Assembly: GCA_003117195.1 (NCBI GenBank)
Contig: BDSI01000014.1
Span: forward strand, 1,111,001-1,175,000
DNA: 64,000 nt
Reading direction: 5' to 3'
Origin: Eudorina sp. 2006-703-Eu-15
Lineage: Eukaryota; Chlorophyta; Chlorophyceae; Chlamydomonadales; Volvocaceae
This document shows, piece by piece, positions 16,100-27,761 of this stretch (position 1 is its first letter; each line of letters begins with the position of its first letter). The notes under the pieces were generated by a model. That model was not told where the DNA came from. It was given only the letters and a program-made list of their open reading frames with translations, and did no database searches. Made by a program: the position numbers and the translations under genes.

Positions 16100-19000
16100 T
16101 TCGGCCCTGGCGAACTCGGTCGTGCGGAATTGGGCACTCGCCCGCCCGACACGCCCATCGCCACCGACACCGCCGTCTCCAACTGCTCTTCGGCTTCGAC
16201 GTGTCCGCCCGCCAGCCGTCGAATCATCGCGTAGCGTTCGACGGCGTCGAGTAGCGCCATCATGCCGGTACCGCCCGCCCTGGCGCCCTTTCGCGCCTCC
16301 CAGACGTCGCCCGCCGCCGCGTCGAACAGCGCGGATCGAACCGCGGCACTCAGCTGGGGCAGCGCCGCCACGACGCCGTAAGGCGAGATGGTGGTGCCGC
16401 TGGCGGGCTGAGATCCGGATCCAGATCCATTGTCGTGCGATGTACGGATCATGTCCTCCAGCAGGCGCGCGCGATCGTCGGGGTTCGACGTCGCGCAACG
16501 CGACAGGTCGATCCTGCGGTCAACGCACGAGGCACGGGCAAACATCGTCAAAGCTTCACCAGTACGGTGTACGACGATCTGTGTGTACGGCACAAATGTG
16601 CGCGGACCTCACATCTTGGCACATCCCGACCTACCTACCACCTCACCATGTCCCTCACTTCCTCCAGGGGGGATGTACGACCTATAAGACGTCTCTCAAG
16701 TTCCTACACACTGCCCCGCCCGACCACATCCGCCCAAACCACATCCGCCCAAACCACAACCGCCCAAACTACACCCGCCCAAACCACACCCGCCCAAACC
16801 ACATCCGCCCAAACCACATCCGCCCAAACCACATCCGCCCAAACCACAACCGCCCAAACTACACCCGCCCAAACCACACCCGCCCAAACCACATCCGCCC
16901 GCCCACATACCCGCCAGCCCACACAACCGCCCGCCCCCACACCCGGCCCCCCGCCCACCCCTCGCCCGCCGCCCACCGGAAGAAGGAGTCCGCGAAAGCG
17001 TCCCAGTCCGCTCCCCCGTTGAGGAGCGTCAGCTTGGAGGGACTGGCGCCGGGTACGGCACAGGCGGCCAGCCAGATCTGCGGGTACGACAAAACCGTAC
17101 CCACGTCGGGCCGAGTGTACGGCACGCACGCGGTGAAAGGGCTCTAGGTCACAAAGACAGGCAGACTGCGCAGCGGGGGTGTCAGCGGCTGACATCAGGA
17201 GCTGTGCGCCGCCGTGTTGCGGCGATAAATCACCCAAGGTACTAATCTTATGTCAAACGTAACACACCGCGCCCTTCTCTCGAAAGAAGGAAGACGCATG
17301 CTGGGCCCCATCCATCGTGTCAGGTCAATACAGCCCCTTGCACTGCCCCGTAAAAGCAACCAATATACTAGGATCCTCCCCTCCCCCCTCCCCCATCCCC
17401 CCTCCCCCGCTCCTCTCACGTCTCACCTCATAGAGGCACCACAGGCGCGTCAGCGAGTGCGCCATCGGGTCGAGCACCAGGAGGGCCTTGCGCGCGGTGG
17501 CCATGATTTGCCTGAAGGAGGGCAAAGGCGTGCACCGCCGTACATGGTCGTACATGGTCGTACATGGTCGTAGCATGAACGCGGGGGGGGGGGCCGGGAC
17601 CCCGTGCCGCCCGAGGTAGGCGCGAGGATGGGGATTTCGCGCCGGTGTGTATTTGTCTCGAGGAAACGCAGAGGTAGCGCTCGACGAAACGCAAGAGGCT
17701 CAACTCGGGGAAACGCAAGAGGCACCACTGGGGGGTAAACGCAGGCGCCGACTGTTGCGCGTCTGAGGTCTGTCCGGCGGGTTCATCAGACGAGTGGTGT
17801 CGTTCAGGGCATCGATCGGCACCCATCGACGCACGCATTGACATCCCCCCTACCCTCGAGCGCAGTACGGCACGAACCCACGGGTCGGGATTTTTCGGGT
17901 CGGGTCGGCGCACACGCGTCGGTGCGCACCCACTTGCAGTGCGGTAGCTCCTTCTTGTCCTTGCGACCCGGGTGGTGGTTGGCCGCCATCACGTCCAACC
18001 ACACGTACGTCGAGGAGGGCGTCCTGTGTGCGGCACAGGAGTACGGCAGTACGGCATCAGCACATGTACAACAATCACACTCCATTCCCTCACAAGCCTA
18101 AACATTATATGTATATAACATATACATAAAATATAAAACCTGTACACACATAAGGCGTGCACGAGCACGGTCAAGACATCCTGTCCCGGGTGCCGCGGTA
18201 CGATTGCCGTACCGTTGCCGTATACCTGTTGATCGCCCCGCAGTACTCCCGCAGCGCCGCGACCAGCGCCTGGAAGTTTCCGCTCCAGCAGTGGATGACG
18301 TAATGGTCGGGGGGTCCGAACCAGGTCCGGTCGGGGTGGAGGACGGGCATGCCGGAGGTGGAGCCGCGGGGCCCCCCTGGAGTCAGCTGCACGCCGCCCT
18401 CCGGCTGGTCCCCCAAGATGATCTTCACGCGAGCCATCACCAGGTCCAGGAACCTGCAATGCCGTAAGCGGGATTTTGGTGTCCGGTTTTACACCGGTGT
18501 CCGGTTCTTCGTGCACCACGTTTTTTGATCCGATATTACACGGGTTCCTTGCACGGGTTCCTTGCACCAGTTTGAAAACGGTTGAACGCACGGGCTGGCG
18601 TGAGGTGGGGTGGATGAGCGCCACAGCTACAGCCACAGCTGCAGCTACAGCTACAGCTACAGCTACAGCTACAGCTGCAGCAGATGGACCTGTGGGCTCC
18701 CGAGCTGTGGCTGGCGGGTCGCCGTCGGTGCCACACCGACCACGGAACACCTTTCCCGCAGCTTAACCCACGGGTCACTGGCCCACGGGTCACACACCTG
18801 CACTGCGAGTTCCGAGTGGGCGGCGCCAGCCACTGCTCGAAGATCTCGGCGGTGGTGGCAAAGCGGGTGGTGGGCGGCAGGGCCTTGACGATCTCGAGCA
18901 GAGCCGTGACCGAGACCCCCACCTGGGCACCGGGGGCGCGGGTGAGGGGCTTGTTTAGGCAATCTAGCTAGGCGCCTCATTGGGCGGGTACGTTTGCCCC

Positions 19001-20209
19001 TAACGGTATCCGGATGCCTGTTCAGGCCATGACCGTTGCGGACTGTTGAAGGGGTCCAGGACAGCTATCGACGCGCGCTTACAGCGTGGACTGACAGTCC
19101 CGCATCACCAACCGCCAACCGCCAACTTCTCACCGCCGCCAGGTTTGTGATTCGTGCGGCTGGCCGTACATTTGACACATGAAAGGCGCCAAGTAGAGGG
19201 ACAGCTTGGGCTTGAGGCCCCAAGCGACCGACCCATGGGCTTCAAATGCGCAGAGCACGACCCGTATGATGCTCGTACGGCGAGTGAATCTGAGTTTCCC
19301 GCCTCGCGACCGGCCGTACATTACCTGCAACATCTTTGTCGTATCGCCCATCACGTATACGCCCGTCGCTCCCGTCGAAGGCTCGCCGTCGAGCGACGCA
19401 TTCCCACCGCGAGCGCTGCTGCGGCGCTTCCGCGCCGCCGCGTCGGCGTCGCCGCCGCCGCCGCCGCCACCGGCCTCCGCGGCGCCACCGGCGCCGCTGC
19501 CGCCCGTTGCCGCCGCCGCCGCGGCGGCGGCCCCCGCCGGCACCGTCCCGGACCCTCCTGTCCCCGAGGCTGCCTTATCTGGCGTACCGCTGCCGGCCGC
19601 CGCGCCAGGGGGGGCCTTATCCGGCGTTTGCGCCTTGAAGATGTTGGCCGGTCCTCCCATCGGAGTGGCCGGGTTGCTCGGGGCTGTACGAAGGGTGTAC
19701 GACTTCGGCGCCTCGCCGGATGTCCTCGTCGCCACGGCGGGCGCCGCCGCCGCCGCCGCTTGCGGCGGCGGCGGCGCCGCTGCCGCAGCGTTAGCGGCGG
19801 CCGCCGACGGACCGTCCGCTTCCTCCTCACCCGCCGTTTCATGGCAGTCCTGGCCCAGGTCCGAGTCGCACTTGACCAACTGGCTGGGTCTGGCGGCGGC
19901 GCCGCCAGTGCCCGTGCCGCCGCCGCCGCTGCCAGTTCCCGTACCGCCGCCGCCGCCGCCGCCGCCCGCCGTCGGCGCGCTGATCGCGGGTCGCAGCAAC
20001 GCGAGGTCCAGGTTCGGGATGCGAGTGGACGGCCGCTCGGCGACGCTCGACGGCGTCGGCGACGGCGGCACGCGACCCGCCTTGGCGGCGGCGGTCGCGA
20101 CGGTCGCGACGGGCCCGCCGGGGCCGTCGTCCTCGTCCTCGGCGGACTTCATGTAGTACAGCTGCATCGGCGGCGCGAACGGCGACGGCCTGGCGCCGGA
20201 CACCGGCGT

Positions 20210-20256
<47 letters not shown>

Positions 20257-22959
20257 CGCCGACGGCGCCGCCGCTGCGCCGCAGCAGGTTCGCCAGCACG
20301 GGCGACGTCGCGGGCCGGATGTACATCCCCATCCCCGCCGAATCCATCCCCGCCACGTCAGCGGATGTTCGTACGACATCTCCGTCGCCGTCCGTACCCA
20401 TACCCAGCATCCGCCAGCCGGCTGATAGCGGCCAGACGCTGTCGTACATGTCACTGCCGGGCCCGCCCGCTTCGCCGCCGAACGCGGCTGCGAAGGGTCC
20501 CAGCGCGCCGCCGGCGCCGCCGCCGCCAGCGGCGCCGTCGTCGCCGTCGGCAGCCTTGACGCCGTGCTCCAGTTCTGCGGACGAGCCCAGGCCGAGGGAC
20601 AGGAGCTGCATAGACAGGGCGCCGCTGGCCCCTAGAGAATTTGGCGGTGACCCCCAGGAGGAGCCGCGGAGGAGGTTGCCGCCGTTGCCGCCGCCAGCGG
20701 TGGCCGCGGCGGTGGCGGTGGCGGCTCCGCCGGCAAACAGGAAGGAGCCGCCGCCGCTGCCGATCGGCGAGCCCAGCCCGCCGCCGCCCCGGGCCGCCTG
20801 GAACGCGGCGCGTCGGCGCTGCAGCACCGCCGCCGCCGGCTCCGCCGTCACGTTCGCCGGGGGCTTGTACGACAAGTTGCTGACGCCGCTGTTGTGGCGG
20901 ACCCTCGCGCCGAAGCTGTACGGGTTCGCCGACAGGCCATGGCCGCCGCCGCTCCCGGCGGAGTCCTCTCCAAACATTCCCCCCGCCGCCGCCGCCGCCG
21001 CTGACGCCATCGCGGCCAACTGTCCGCCGGATACCGACGACACACGTCGTACAGGAGGTACGAGCAGATGCGCAGCAGCCGTCAGCGTGCTCTTCTCCTT
21101 TCCGGGGGTCGGCGCCGTGCCGGCGGCGGCGGCGGCGGCGCCGCCGCCGCCGCTGCCTGGGGGGCTCTCCGCAATGGAGGAGCGCCGCTGCCGGCGGCGC
21201 TGGGGGACCGGCGCGGAGAAGGCGGTCCGCATGAAGGACGCCGGAGGCTCCGGTAGCGGGTGGTACGTCACGCGTCGGTTGGGCTTGACGTTCGTGCCTG
21301 CAACCACCCGACCCGTGGGTCACAGCCCGGCACGCATGACTCAAGGGCCACCAGCCGGCTTGCCGGGCACACCGAGCCCCCTTCCCCCCTGGTGAAGCGG
21401 CCAAGGGCCGTCGTCGTCGACTGCCGTAACGCATGCCGGGTTTCGGGTTCTCTCCCCGCCGCCGCCGTTGCGCCACACCTTCTGCGCCCTCCGGAGGTCC
21501 AGCCACCGCCGAGGCAACCCCCCCTCGCTGCCCACCCAGGAGGCGTCGGTACACTCTCTCTATCCCCCTTTAGACACCTGACCCCTGCCCCAAACCCCTG
21601 ACCCCTGCCCCAAACACCTGACCCCTGCCCCAAACCCTACATCCTAAGAGGCCAGCGTGCGTGCTCGCAAGATCATGGCGAGGTGGTGCACACTTGAAGA
21701 AAGAAAGAAATGAAAAGCGCGCGACCTCCCTCTCAACGTGCTTTTGCTCCATTACTTCGTTTGTTTCGAGTCCTGGACCGGAACCGGAATCATGAAATGA
21801 ATCTCTGTCCGGATCTGGATCTGGATCTGGATCTGTTCAGGGCCGCTCCGGCCGTGTGCCCCCTCCACCCACCTGGAGCCAGCACACCGGCGGCCGACGG
21901 CCCCTGCCTGTGCGGCCCGCCGCGGGTGGGCCCTGCCTGACCCCGCGGGGAGCCGGGACCCCGGCCCTGGGGACAGTCGAGGCCACGGAGGGGGCAGCAG
22001 AGGCGTTCAGCAGAGGCGTTCAGCAGAGGCGTTCAGCAGAGGCATTCAGCAGAGGGGGCAGCATAGGGGTGCAGCAGCGGGGTGCAGCATAGGGGTGCAG
22101 CAGGGCCGACGTACGGAGGTACGGCAACTACGGCGCCCAAATCGGTACGAGCTTCGCACGTGAAGAGCACGGGGAAGACGGTGGGTTCGTCGGGAGCGAG
22201 TCAGCCGCAAAGGTGGCCTCGGAGGTGTGTGGAGGTGGCGGTCTGCGGGGGCAGGCCGCTGGTCATGTGGGTCCCCCAGTCGCTACAACAACCCCCTGTA
22301 GCGGCAGGGTTGAAGCGCCCCGACACTGACACCACGAGGCAGAGAGAAACAAAGATGCCCTCTCTCGTCCTGTCCCCTCCTGTCCCCTCCTGTCGGCTCC
22401 TGTCGGCTCCTGTCGACTCCTCATTGCCACGAGGCAGCGAGGGAGGCGAGATCTTTGTCCCCTCATGTCTCCACCTGTCACCTCTTCCCACCCACAGCTG
22501 TTTGGAGAGAGGGGAGCCCCGTGGCCACCGGCGGTATCCCTTACCCGGGAAGGGACATCGAACCCCCACCACCACCAGAGCCGCCCCCAACCGCCCGATC
22601 CGCCGACCAACACGAGGACGGCTCGGGTCCTGAACCAGCACTCCTAACGAGGCAACAACAATGCCTCGATTGTGCACCCCGGTGTACGCATCCCGATGTT
22701 ATGCGACCGAGCGACACGGCGAGTTCGTCCCCGCCCATGCCCTTACCTGCAGATTCGGCGCGCCATCGGCCATGATTGCCGGGTCGTAGCGAGATACCAT
22801 GCTGGCGCGGGAGATGCCCGTCTGGCCGAAGGCGCGGTTGAGCTGACGCGAGCCATCCCCGGTCCCCGAGTTCTTTTCAACGTTGACTCGCAAGAGCTTC
22901 TTGAGGGTGTGCGAGTAACTCACGTCGTCCTGTCCCGCGGCTACATGTACTGTGGCCAT
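11323..22959 (-). CDS. Large protein with LWCLYE-type domain and kinesin-light-chain-like TPRs
   Basis: Exons on the minus strand: 22959-22747 (ATG start), 21527-21479, 21297-19325, 18922-18798, 18453-18226, 18023-17934, 17511-17427, 17077-16977, 16513-15072, 14862-14811, 14472-14414, 14081-13951, 13811-13770, 13157-13014, 12586-12443, 11802-11694, 11406-11323 (TGA). Every junction is in phase except 12443/11802, where one exon of length 3n+2 seems missing. About 1690 residues. Residues ~90-745 are low-complexity Ala/Gly/Ser/Pro. Next comes a conserved block: TTAEIFEQWL, HYVIHCWSGNFQALVAAL, YVWLDVMAANHH, ARKALLVLDP and LTRLWCLYEIWLAACAV. This arrangement is found in many algal and protist proteins fused to TPRs; its biochemical role is not known to me. 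The 480-residue exon 16513-15072 alternates helical TPR-like pieces with poly-Ala and poly-Gly. The end carries TPR units containing GPAHPATLATR and GRGHPATLDAL, as in kinesin light chains, and finishes in a coiled-coil-like QNKRYEAAMLRKGELRPA. Exons 1 and 2 are joined by phase only and are less certain. Confidence 0.75.
12895..12964. repeat. Intronic CCAGCCAC-type minisatellite
   Basis: Repeated CCAGCCAGCCAC / CTAGCCAGCCA units lie in the intron between exons 13157-13014 and 12586-12443 of the TPR gene. Confidence 0.7.
13635..13764. repeat. Intronic 15-bp minisatellite, unit CAGCCACCAACCGCC
   Basis: About nine nearly perfect copies of the 15-bp unit follow each other directly in the intron downstream (transcript sense) of exon 13811-13770, ending a few bases before the splice donor. 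There are no unique spacers, so this is a tandem repeat. Confidence 0.9.
16724..16904. repeat. Intronic 15-bp minisatellite, unit CCACATCCGCCCAAA, with 90-bp higher order
   Basis: Twelve or so copies of a 15-bp unit with CATCC, CAACC, TACACC and CACC variants. The order of variants repeats with a 90-bp period (compare 16741 onward with 16831 onward), so blocks of six units were duplicated together. It lies in the intron between exons 17077-16977 and 16513-15072. Confidence 0.9.
18627..18680. repeat. Hexanucleotide AGCTAC tract
   Basis: A run of AGCTAC/AGCTGC hexamers lies in the intron between exons 18922-18798 and 18453-18226 of the TPR gene. Confidence 0.8.
21572..21636. repeat. Intronic tandem repeat, CCTGACCCCTGCCCCAAA units
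   Basis: Three copies of a unit of about 21 bp containing ACCCCTGCCCCAAAC lie just upstream (transcript sense) of exon 21527-21479. Confidence 0.8.
21996..22056. repeat. Intronic 13-bp tandem repeat, unit CAGCAGAGGCGTT
   Basis: Four copies, the last with CATT instead of CGTT, followed by degenerate GGGTGCAGCA units to about 22100. Located in intron 1 of the TPR gene model. Confidence 0.8.
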
Positions 22960-24234
22960 CCGCTGCTGGCGCGCCGGCGGTCAGGTTTTTGATGAATTTA
23001 TTATGGTAATAAAATATTTCACTAAATCAAAGCCTCAAGCTGTGCAGTCAATGCAGCATTTGCCAGATGTCGTGCTTCCGAGGACAGGACCGTGTTCCGC
23101 TGCGTATTCTGTGCCACATCAGACAAACACGCCATCTGTGTTACTTCGTTTGCTTGGCAATGTCGTAAGTGTGCATCAAGGCGAAACGGGAGGCCATGGT
23201 TGCAAGCGTATAACGACGTAATAAGTGTTCAAACGGACACTATTCGAGCTGTTCATAATACTTTAAAGACACAAGTGCCTGATGGCCCGAAATTGCAGAG
23301 TGTGTCATGGAGTGTGCCGTACTCGGCATCCTTCGTGTTTTACTTCTTATTTTCCCGTTTCACACCATTGTTTTCTATCTTGGCGCCTCGGCCATTTAGC
23401 ACATTCTTTGGCACCCGGACATGAATTGACCACAAACGCAGTACCGTATGTTTCCATGGTCTGAAGTGCCCGAAGCCGAGGGCCACGCGGCGCCCGAACC
23501 GGCTAGGCGCACCTACTCAAAGGAATGTGACAGAGAATAAAACTGCGGCGACCTCACCGTCGCCTTCACCGTCGCGAGCTCACTGTTGAGGTTTTGCACC
23601 AGCCAGAACATACCCTGCAGCCCTCCACGACAGACTAGCTGGCTTTGTGCCGTGGCTACCCTACTGGACGCGTCTCTGAGCCGCGTGCGGATCTGCTCCG
23701 ACGCACGTGCTCAGTGCACACAACGCCCCCATTCCGCAGAAAGCACAATCGATTGCATCCTGCGCATCACGTGGTTAACTGCCCAGATGTTATCTTTCCA
23801 CGCACTGCCACCCCTCGTCTCACACCGCGGCAGCGCCGTCCCTCCCTTCCCCTCCCCTGTCCCCTCACCTCTCCTCCCCTGTCCCCTCCCCTCCCCTTTT
23901 CTGGGTGTGCCTGGGCCTGTTTTTGGGGTTTAATTCTTTTTCAATTTAATCCCCTCCCCTTCGTCCCTAGGCCACCAATCAGAGGGCCAACCTCCCCCCG
24001 CCCGGACAGGACGTCTCCTGACGGGACCCCACATCCGCAGTCCGCGAATTTGTTCTCGCTTCACCACAGGCCCACGTACCATCCCTGGGCTTACACGCCC
24101 GGCAACTGCCGGGGACCTCCAAGCGGTGTCTCATGGTTGCATGTAACCACAAACACACGCCATCCTGTAGCGTGGCCATTGCCTCTAATATACACACGCA
24201 AGCACAGCTCCCTGAGTCACCCGAGCAACACAAC
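22960..24234. other. Gene-free 5' flank of the TPR gene
   Basis: An AT-rich patch (TTTATTATGGTAATAAAATA) lies at 22995-23025, directly upstream of the putative ATG, and a CCCCTCCCCT-rich tract lies at 23850-23925. Small open frames on both strands show no recognisable family. The stretch ends at the left terminus of the hAT-like element. Confidence 0.5.
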
Positions 24235-25070
24235 TAGGGGTGGAAACTTACGGCGTGACACAACTTTCGGACCGTATTTTACGTAAGGCGTAAAGCGGAA
24301 AGCGTAATCCGAGACCGACCGTAATGCTTTACGGTCCCATGTTTTAACGGTTTTTCAAAATCTCGAAGCAATACCTTGGTTGTTTTGCATTCCTATACGG
24401 ATTTCCCTTCAGTAGCTACGTCAGATCGCGCGGGAAGTGTGTTAACATGCCCGACCGCCCCTGACCGGCCGCCGCCCATCACACCCGCCGTGTGCACGAA
24501 GTCGTTCGAAGAGGCCCAAAGAATAGGTTCGACTTTGATATCTGGTATGGCGAGGGTCTTGAGCGGCTTTCCAGTGTTTCAACCCCAAAATCAGGGGGTA
24601 TTTTTGTAACCGTTACAAGGTGCACCGGGTGTTCCAACGGGCCCAGATAGCTCGTAGGTGCCTCGTCTCATCAACCCCTACCAAGGACTGCGCACCCATC
24701 CTCCATCACCCGGGGGGGGGTCACGCAGCCATACCGGCCACTACACCAGGTTACCAGCGCGCCAGGATTGCCTCTCCTGGAAACCGCGCCAGACCCGCCG
24801 AATCACACGGCGGCACACGGCGGTGAGGGGACGGGGATTCGAACCGCCGATCTCTGCACAGCATGCCAGCAGCAGACGACCCCCCGCAGGGGGTATGCAA
24901 GCCTTGCAACGCATGTCGACCACTGAAAAACGGCGCGCGAAGGCACTGGCACCGTAATTTACTTTACGCCGTGACACCGTAAAATAACGGTCGTTTTGGG
25001 TGCCTACCGTACTTTACGGGCACCGTAAAGCGTAAAGCATAAAACCGTAAAGCGTAAGTTCCCACCCCTA
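24235..25070. mobile_element. hAT-like non-autonomous DNA transposon (MITE-like, 836 bp)
   Basis: The element begins TAGGGGTGGAAACTTACG and ends CGTAAGTTCCCACCCCTA, terminal inverted repeats of 18 bp with one mismatch. The TAGGGGTGG ends match the consensus style of hAT elements. The flanking octamers AACACAAC (24227-24234) and AACACACT (25071-25078) match at 6 of 8 positions, as expected for an aged 8-bp target duplication. Both subterminal regions are packed with short CGTAAAGCG / ACCGTAAAG / CTTTACGG motifs in both orientations, typical binding-site clusters of hAT ends. No transposase frame is present, so it must be mobilised in trans. The interior is GC-rich and may hold a second, older insertion. 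Confidence 0.8.
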
Positions 25071-25259
25071 AACACACTCACTCGTTCCTCGCGGGTGGGT
25101 CCACTTCCGATCTGCTACGCGCGCATCTGCCACACACACAGCACATGGCGGCGTGGGATCCTGACCCACCCTGACCATCCCTGACCCATCCTGACATATG
25201 CAAGCAGAGGTACGTAATTACTTCTATCAACCTGCACGCACCCCACTTCCTTCCCCATG

Positions 25260-27508
25260 TCACAAGCCGACCGGCATCTGGTCCGCGATCCACGCCCGCA
25301 CCCGGCACGCTGAGGGCCCATCGTAATTGGCCGCAGCCCTCCGAGCCGCCTTCCAGTCCACCGGGCAGCCCTCCTCCAGCAGCAACCCCAGGAGCTCAAC
25401 ACGGCAGCCTCCCGCCACGGCGTCGGAGAACAGATCCTGGCCCCGTCGTCCCCAGGGGCAGTTTAGTCGCCTCAGGCAGCGCAGTGTCGCCTCGTCGTCA
25501 TGGTTTTTGATGACGCAGTCATATGGACTGCTGTCGTCCTGAGAAGGGGAGGGGTGACACAAGGCACCCGAAACGCACAATCTGTCTCAAGTTTGCACAA
25601 AAAACCTGCAGGGCAAGTGATGTGTCCGCTGAGCACGACATCGATTACGGTAGGATTACCCAAGCAAGCAACTGTCGGAACCGGACATTTGAGTTTGTCA
25701 TACATCAATGGGCCAGGGATGTACCCTGGAGACATTAACCCCCTCGACACATAAAAACGTAGAGAGCAACCCTCTCGACCTTCACAAAAACCACGCGCCA
25801 GTATCCGCTCTGACGCCCTACTCTCTCGCCCCCCACTGGTGCGCTCACACTGCGCCCAAGATCAAGGGGCGCTCACCGGCATGGGACAGCCCTGCTGCAC
25901 CATCCACTCCAACAGCGCCGCGTTGCCTGCGCGCGCCGCCTCAGTTAAGGCGCGGCTGCCCCAGGTGCAGCCGTGCTCCCGCAGCCATACCATCAGCTCC
26001 AGGCTTCCAGTCCCAGCCGCATCCGCTGCCAGACCGGTGCCACGGAGCTGCAGCTCCTCCCGCACTGCGGCCGCCGCTGCTGCCCTGGCTTCCGGTCCCG
26101 CCTCAGTCACCCCATCGACTGCCGCAGCCCGCTGTGCTTCCACCGGCTCCTCCCCTCCTCCTCCGGCCTGAGCCGCGGCCCCGGCGGCTTCCGCCCCGGC
26201 CCACATCCACCGCAGCATGCGGACGTCACCGACGCGGACCGCCCTGTTGACAACGTGGCACCAGGCGGTCATTCCACGAGCCGCCAGCTGCGCGCAGACA
26301 GCCACTTTGGCTGGGGTGAATGAACCTAGCCGCGCATAAAAATGGGACTTCAAACGGATTGCAGGGCGCGCGAGTTGCCCTGCTTGCTCCGGCTGCCCCG
26401 GTTGCATCACAGGCCAGCTCTCCACAAGCTCCACGAGATCCGTTGCGGCGTGGTCCACCGCACATATCAGGACCTCGCGAAGGGCATCACGCCTCCCGCC
26501 TGATGGCATCAGCTGCAGGAAGAGCCGGGCGCGCTCGATGCGGTCCGCGGGCGGGATCGTGTCTTGGAGCCGGAACGTTTCGGTCCCGGGGCTGTACAGC
26601 ACGCAGCCCTGGCCCTGCAGCCAGTCGACCTTCAGCCGCCAGTCCGCGGTGGGGCTGGTCAGGGCGCTGGGCAGGGGACGGTCCCACTCCTGCACCGGGC
26701 GGCCCTGCGGCGGCTGTGGCAGCACGCCCCACACGCGCTGCAGCCCCGCCAGGTCGCAACCGAATGCGGCCGCTGAGATGAGCCCGTGCTGGAACTTGGA
26801 GTGCTCGTTGGGGTCGAGCTCCTCGGTGCGTATGTGCTGCAGCAGCCACAGCACCAGGTCCAGATGCCCGCCCTTCGCGGCGGCAACGGCGGCCTCCCTG
26901 GCCCACCTACCCATTGCGCCGGAGCCGCTGTCAGCCAGCAGCACCTCACAGACATCTCGACGACCCGCGCCCGCCGCCCCACAGAAAGCGGCAGCCGCTG
27001 CGTTCGGGTAGAGGTCCAGTAGCCACAGCACGACAGGGATATGCCCCTTGGCGGCAGCTGAACCTGCCGCTGCCCTTAAGTCGAGCGCGCCTCCGGAATC
27101 GAATTACCACTGGCAAACCTCTAGGTGGCCCTCAGCTGCGGCAAGCGTGAAGGCGGGCCAACGGGGCTGGCAGCCCGCTGCGGTGACGGCGACCCGGAGG
27201 TTTCCCATGACGCCGCTCGCCGCAGTCAGATCCAGCAGCTTACGCCGGTCAGCCAGTGTCATGTTGTGACACACGGCAAGGCTGCCACAGCGCCAGCGGA
27301 AGGCGTGAGGCGGCACGGGGGCGGACAGCTGAACCCGGGGCGGGCGTCCGGCAGCGCGGTCGCGGAGCAGCTGTGCGGCGGCCTTGTTGATCAGCCGGAC
27401 AGTGCAGACGACCTCATTGTTTGTCAGATTGCCTATGACGCGCAGCTGGAGCTCAGGTAAGAGGTCGGCCCAGCATGTGGTTTGGGTTTCGGGCGCTTCG
27501 CTTTCCAT
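25260..27508 (-). pseudogene. F-box/ankyrin-like gene copy with one in-frame stop
   Basis: Exon 1 runs 27508..25877 and ends CCG|gtgagc; exon 2 runs 25538..25260 after CTCAG and ends MPVGL-stop. This is the same structure as the intact copy at 30302-32561. The N terminus has an F-box-like segment (WADLLPELQLRVIGNL), then ankyrin-like helical repeats (AAAEGHLEVCQW, AAAKGHIPVVLWLL, AAKGGHLDLVLWLL). A single TAA at 27106-27104 follows CQW; the frame continues unbroken after it, and the intact copy has an isoleucine codon there. No frameshift is seen. Removal of the stop as a tiny intron was considered: the only in-frame option is 33 bases, too short. It is either a young pseudogene, a truncated 134-residue protein or a sequencing error. 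Confidence 0.8.
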
Positions 27509-27761
27509 GGGCTCCTTCCTCAACACAAGAAAAAAATGACAATGATGGATTGCGGCCGCGCGTGCTTAATGAAGCAATTTTAATTGCCACGCGTAAAACG
27601 AGACTAGACAGCGACATAAACGCAATCCGTCACATTGACCGCAAAGTTGCTGCGATATGGATTAGCGACAAAAAACGTATGCCAGCTCTCGACTCCGAAA
27701 GCTAAGCTAACGGATTTATGCCTTCCACCGTAAATGGTTGTCGGTTTCTCCACCCAACAAG

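Noticed and set aside
19154..21395. Several 300-420-codon plus-strand frames rich in Ala, Pro and Arg
   Set aside because: Antisense shadows of the GCC/GGC-rich exon 21297-19325, which is stop-poor in several frames.
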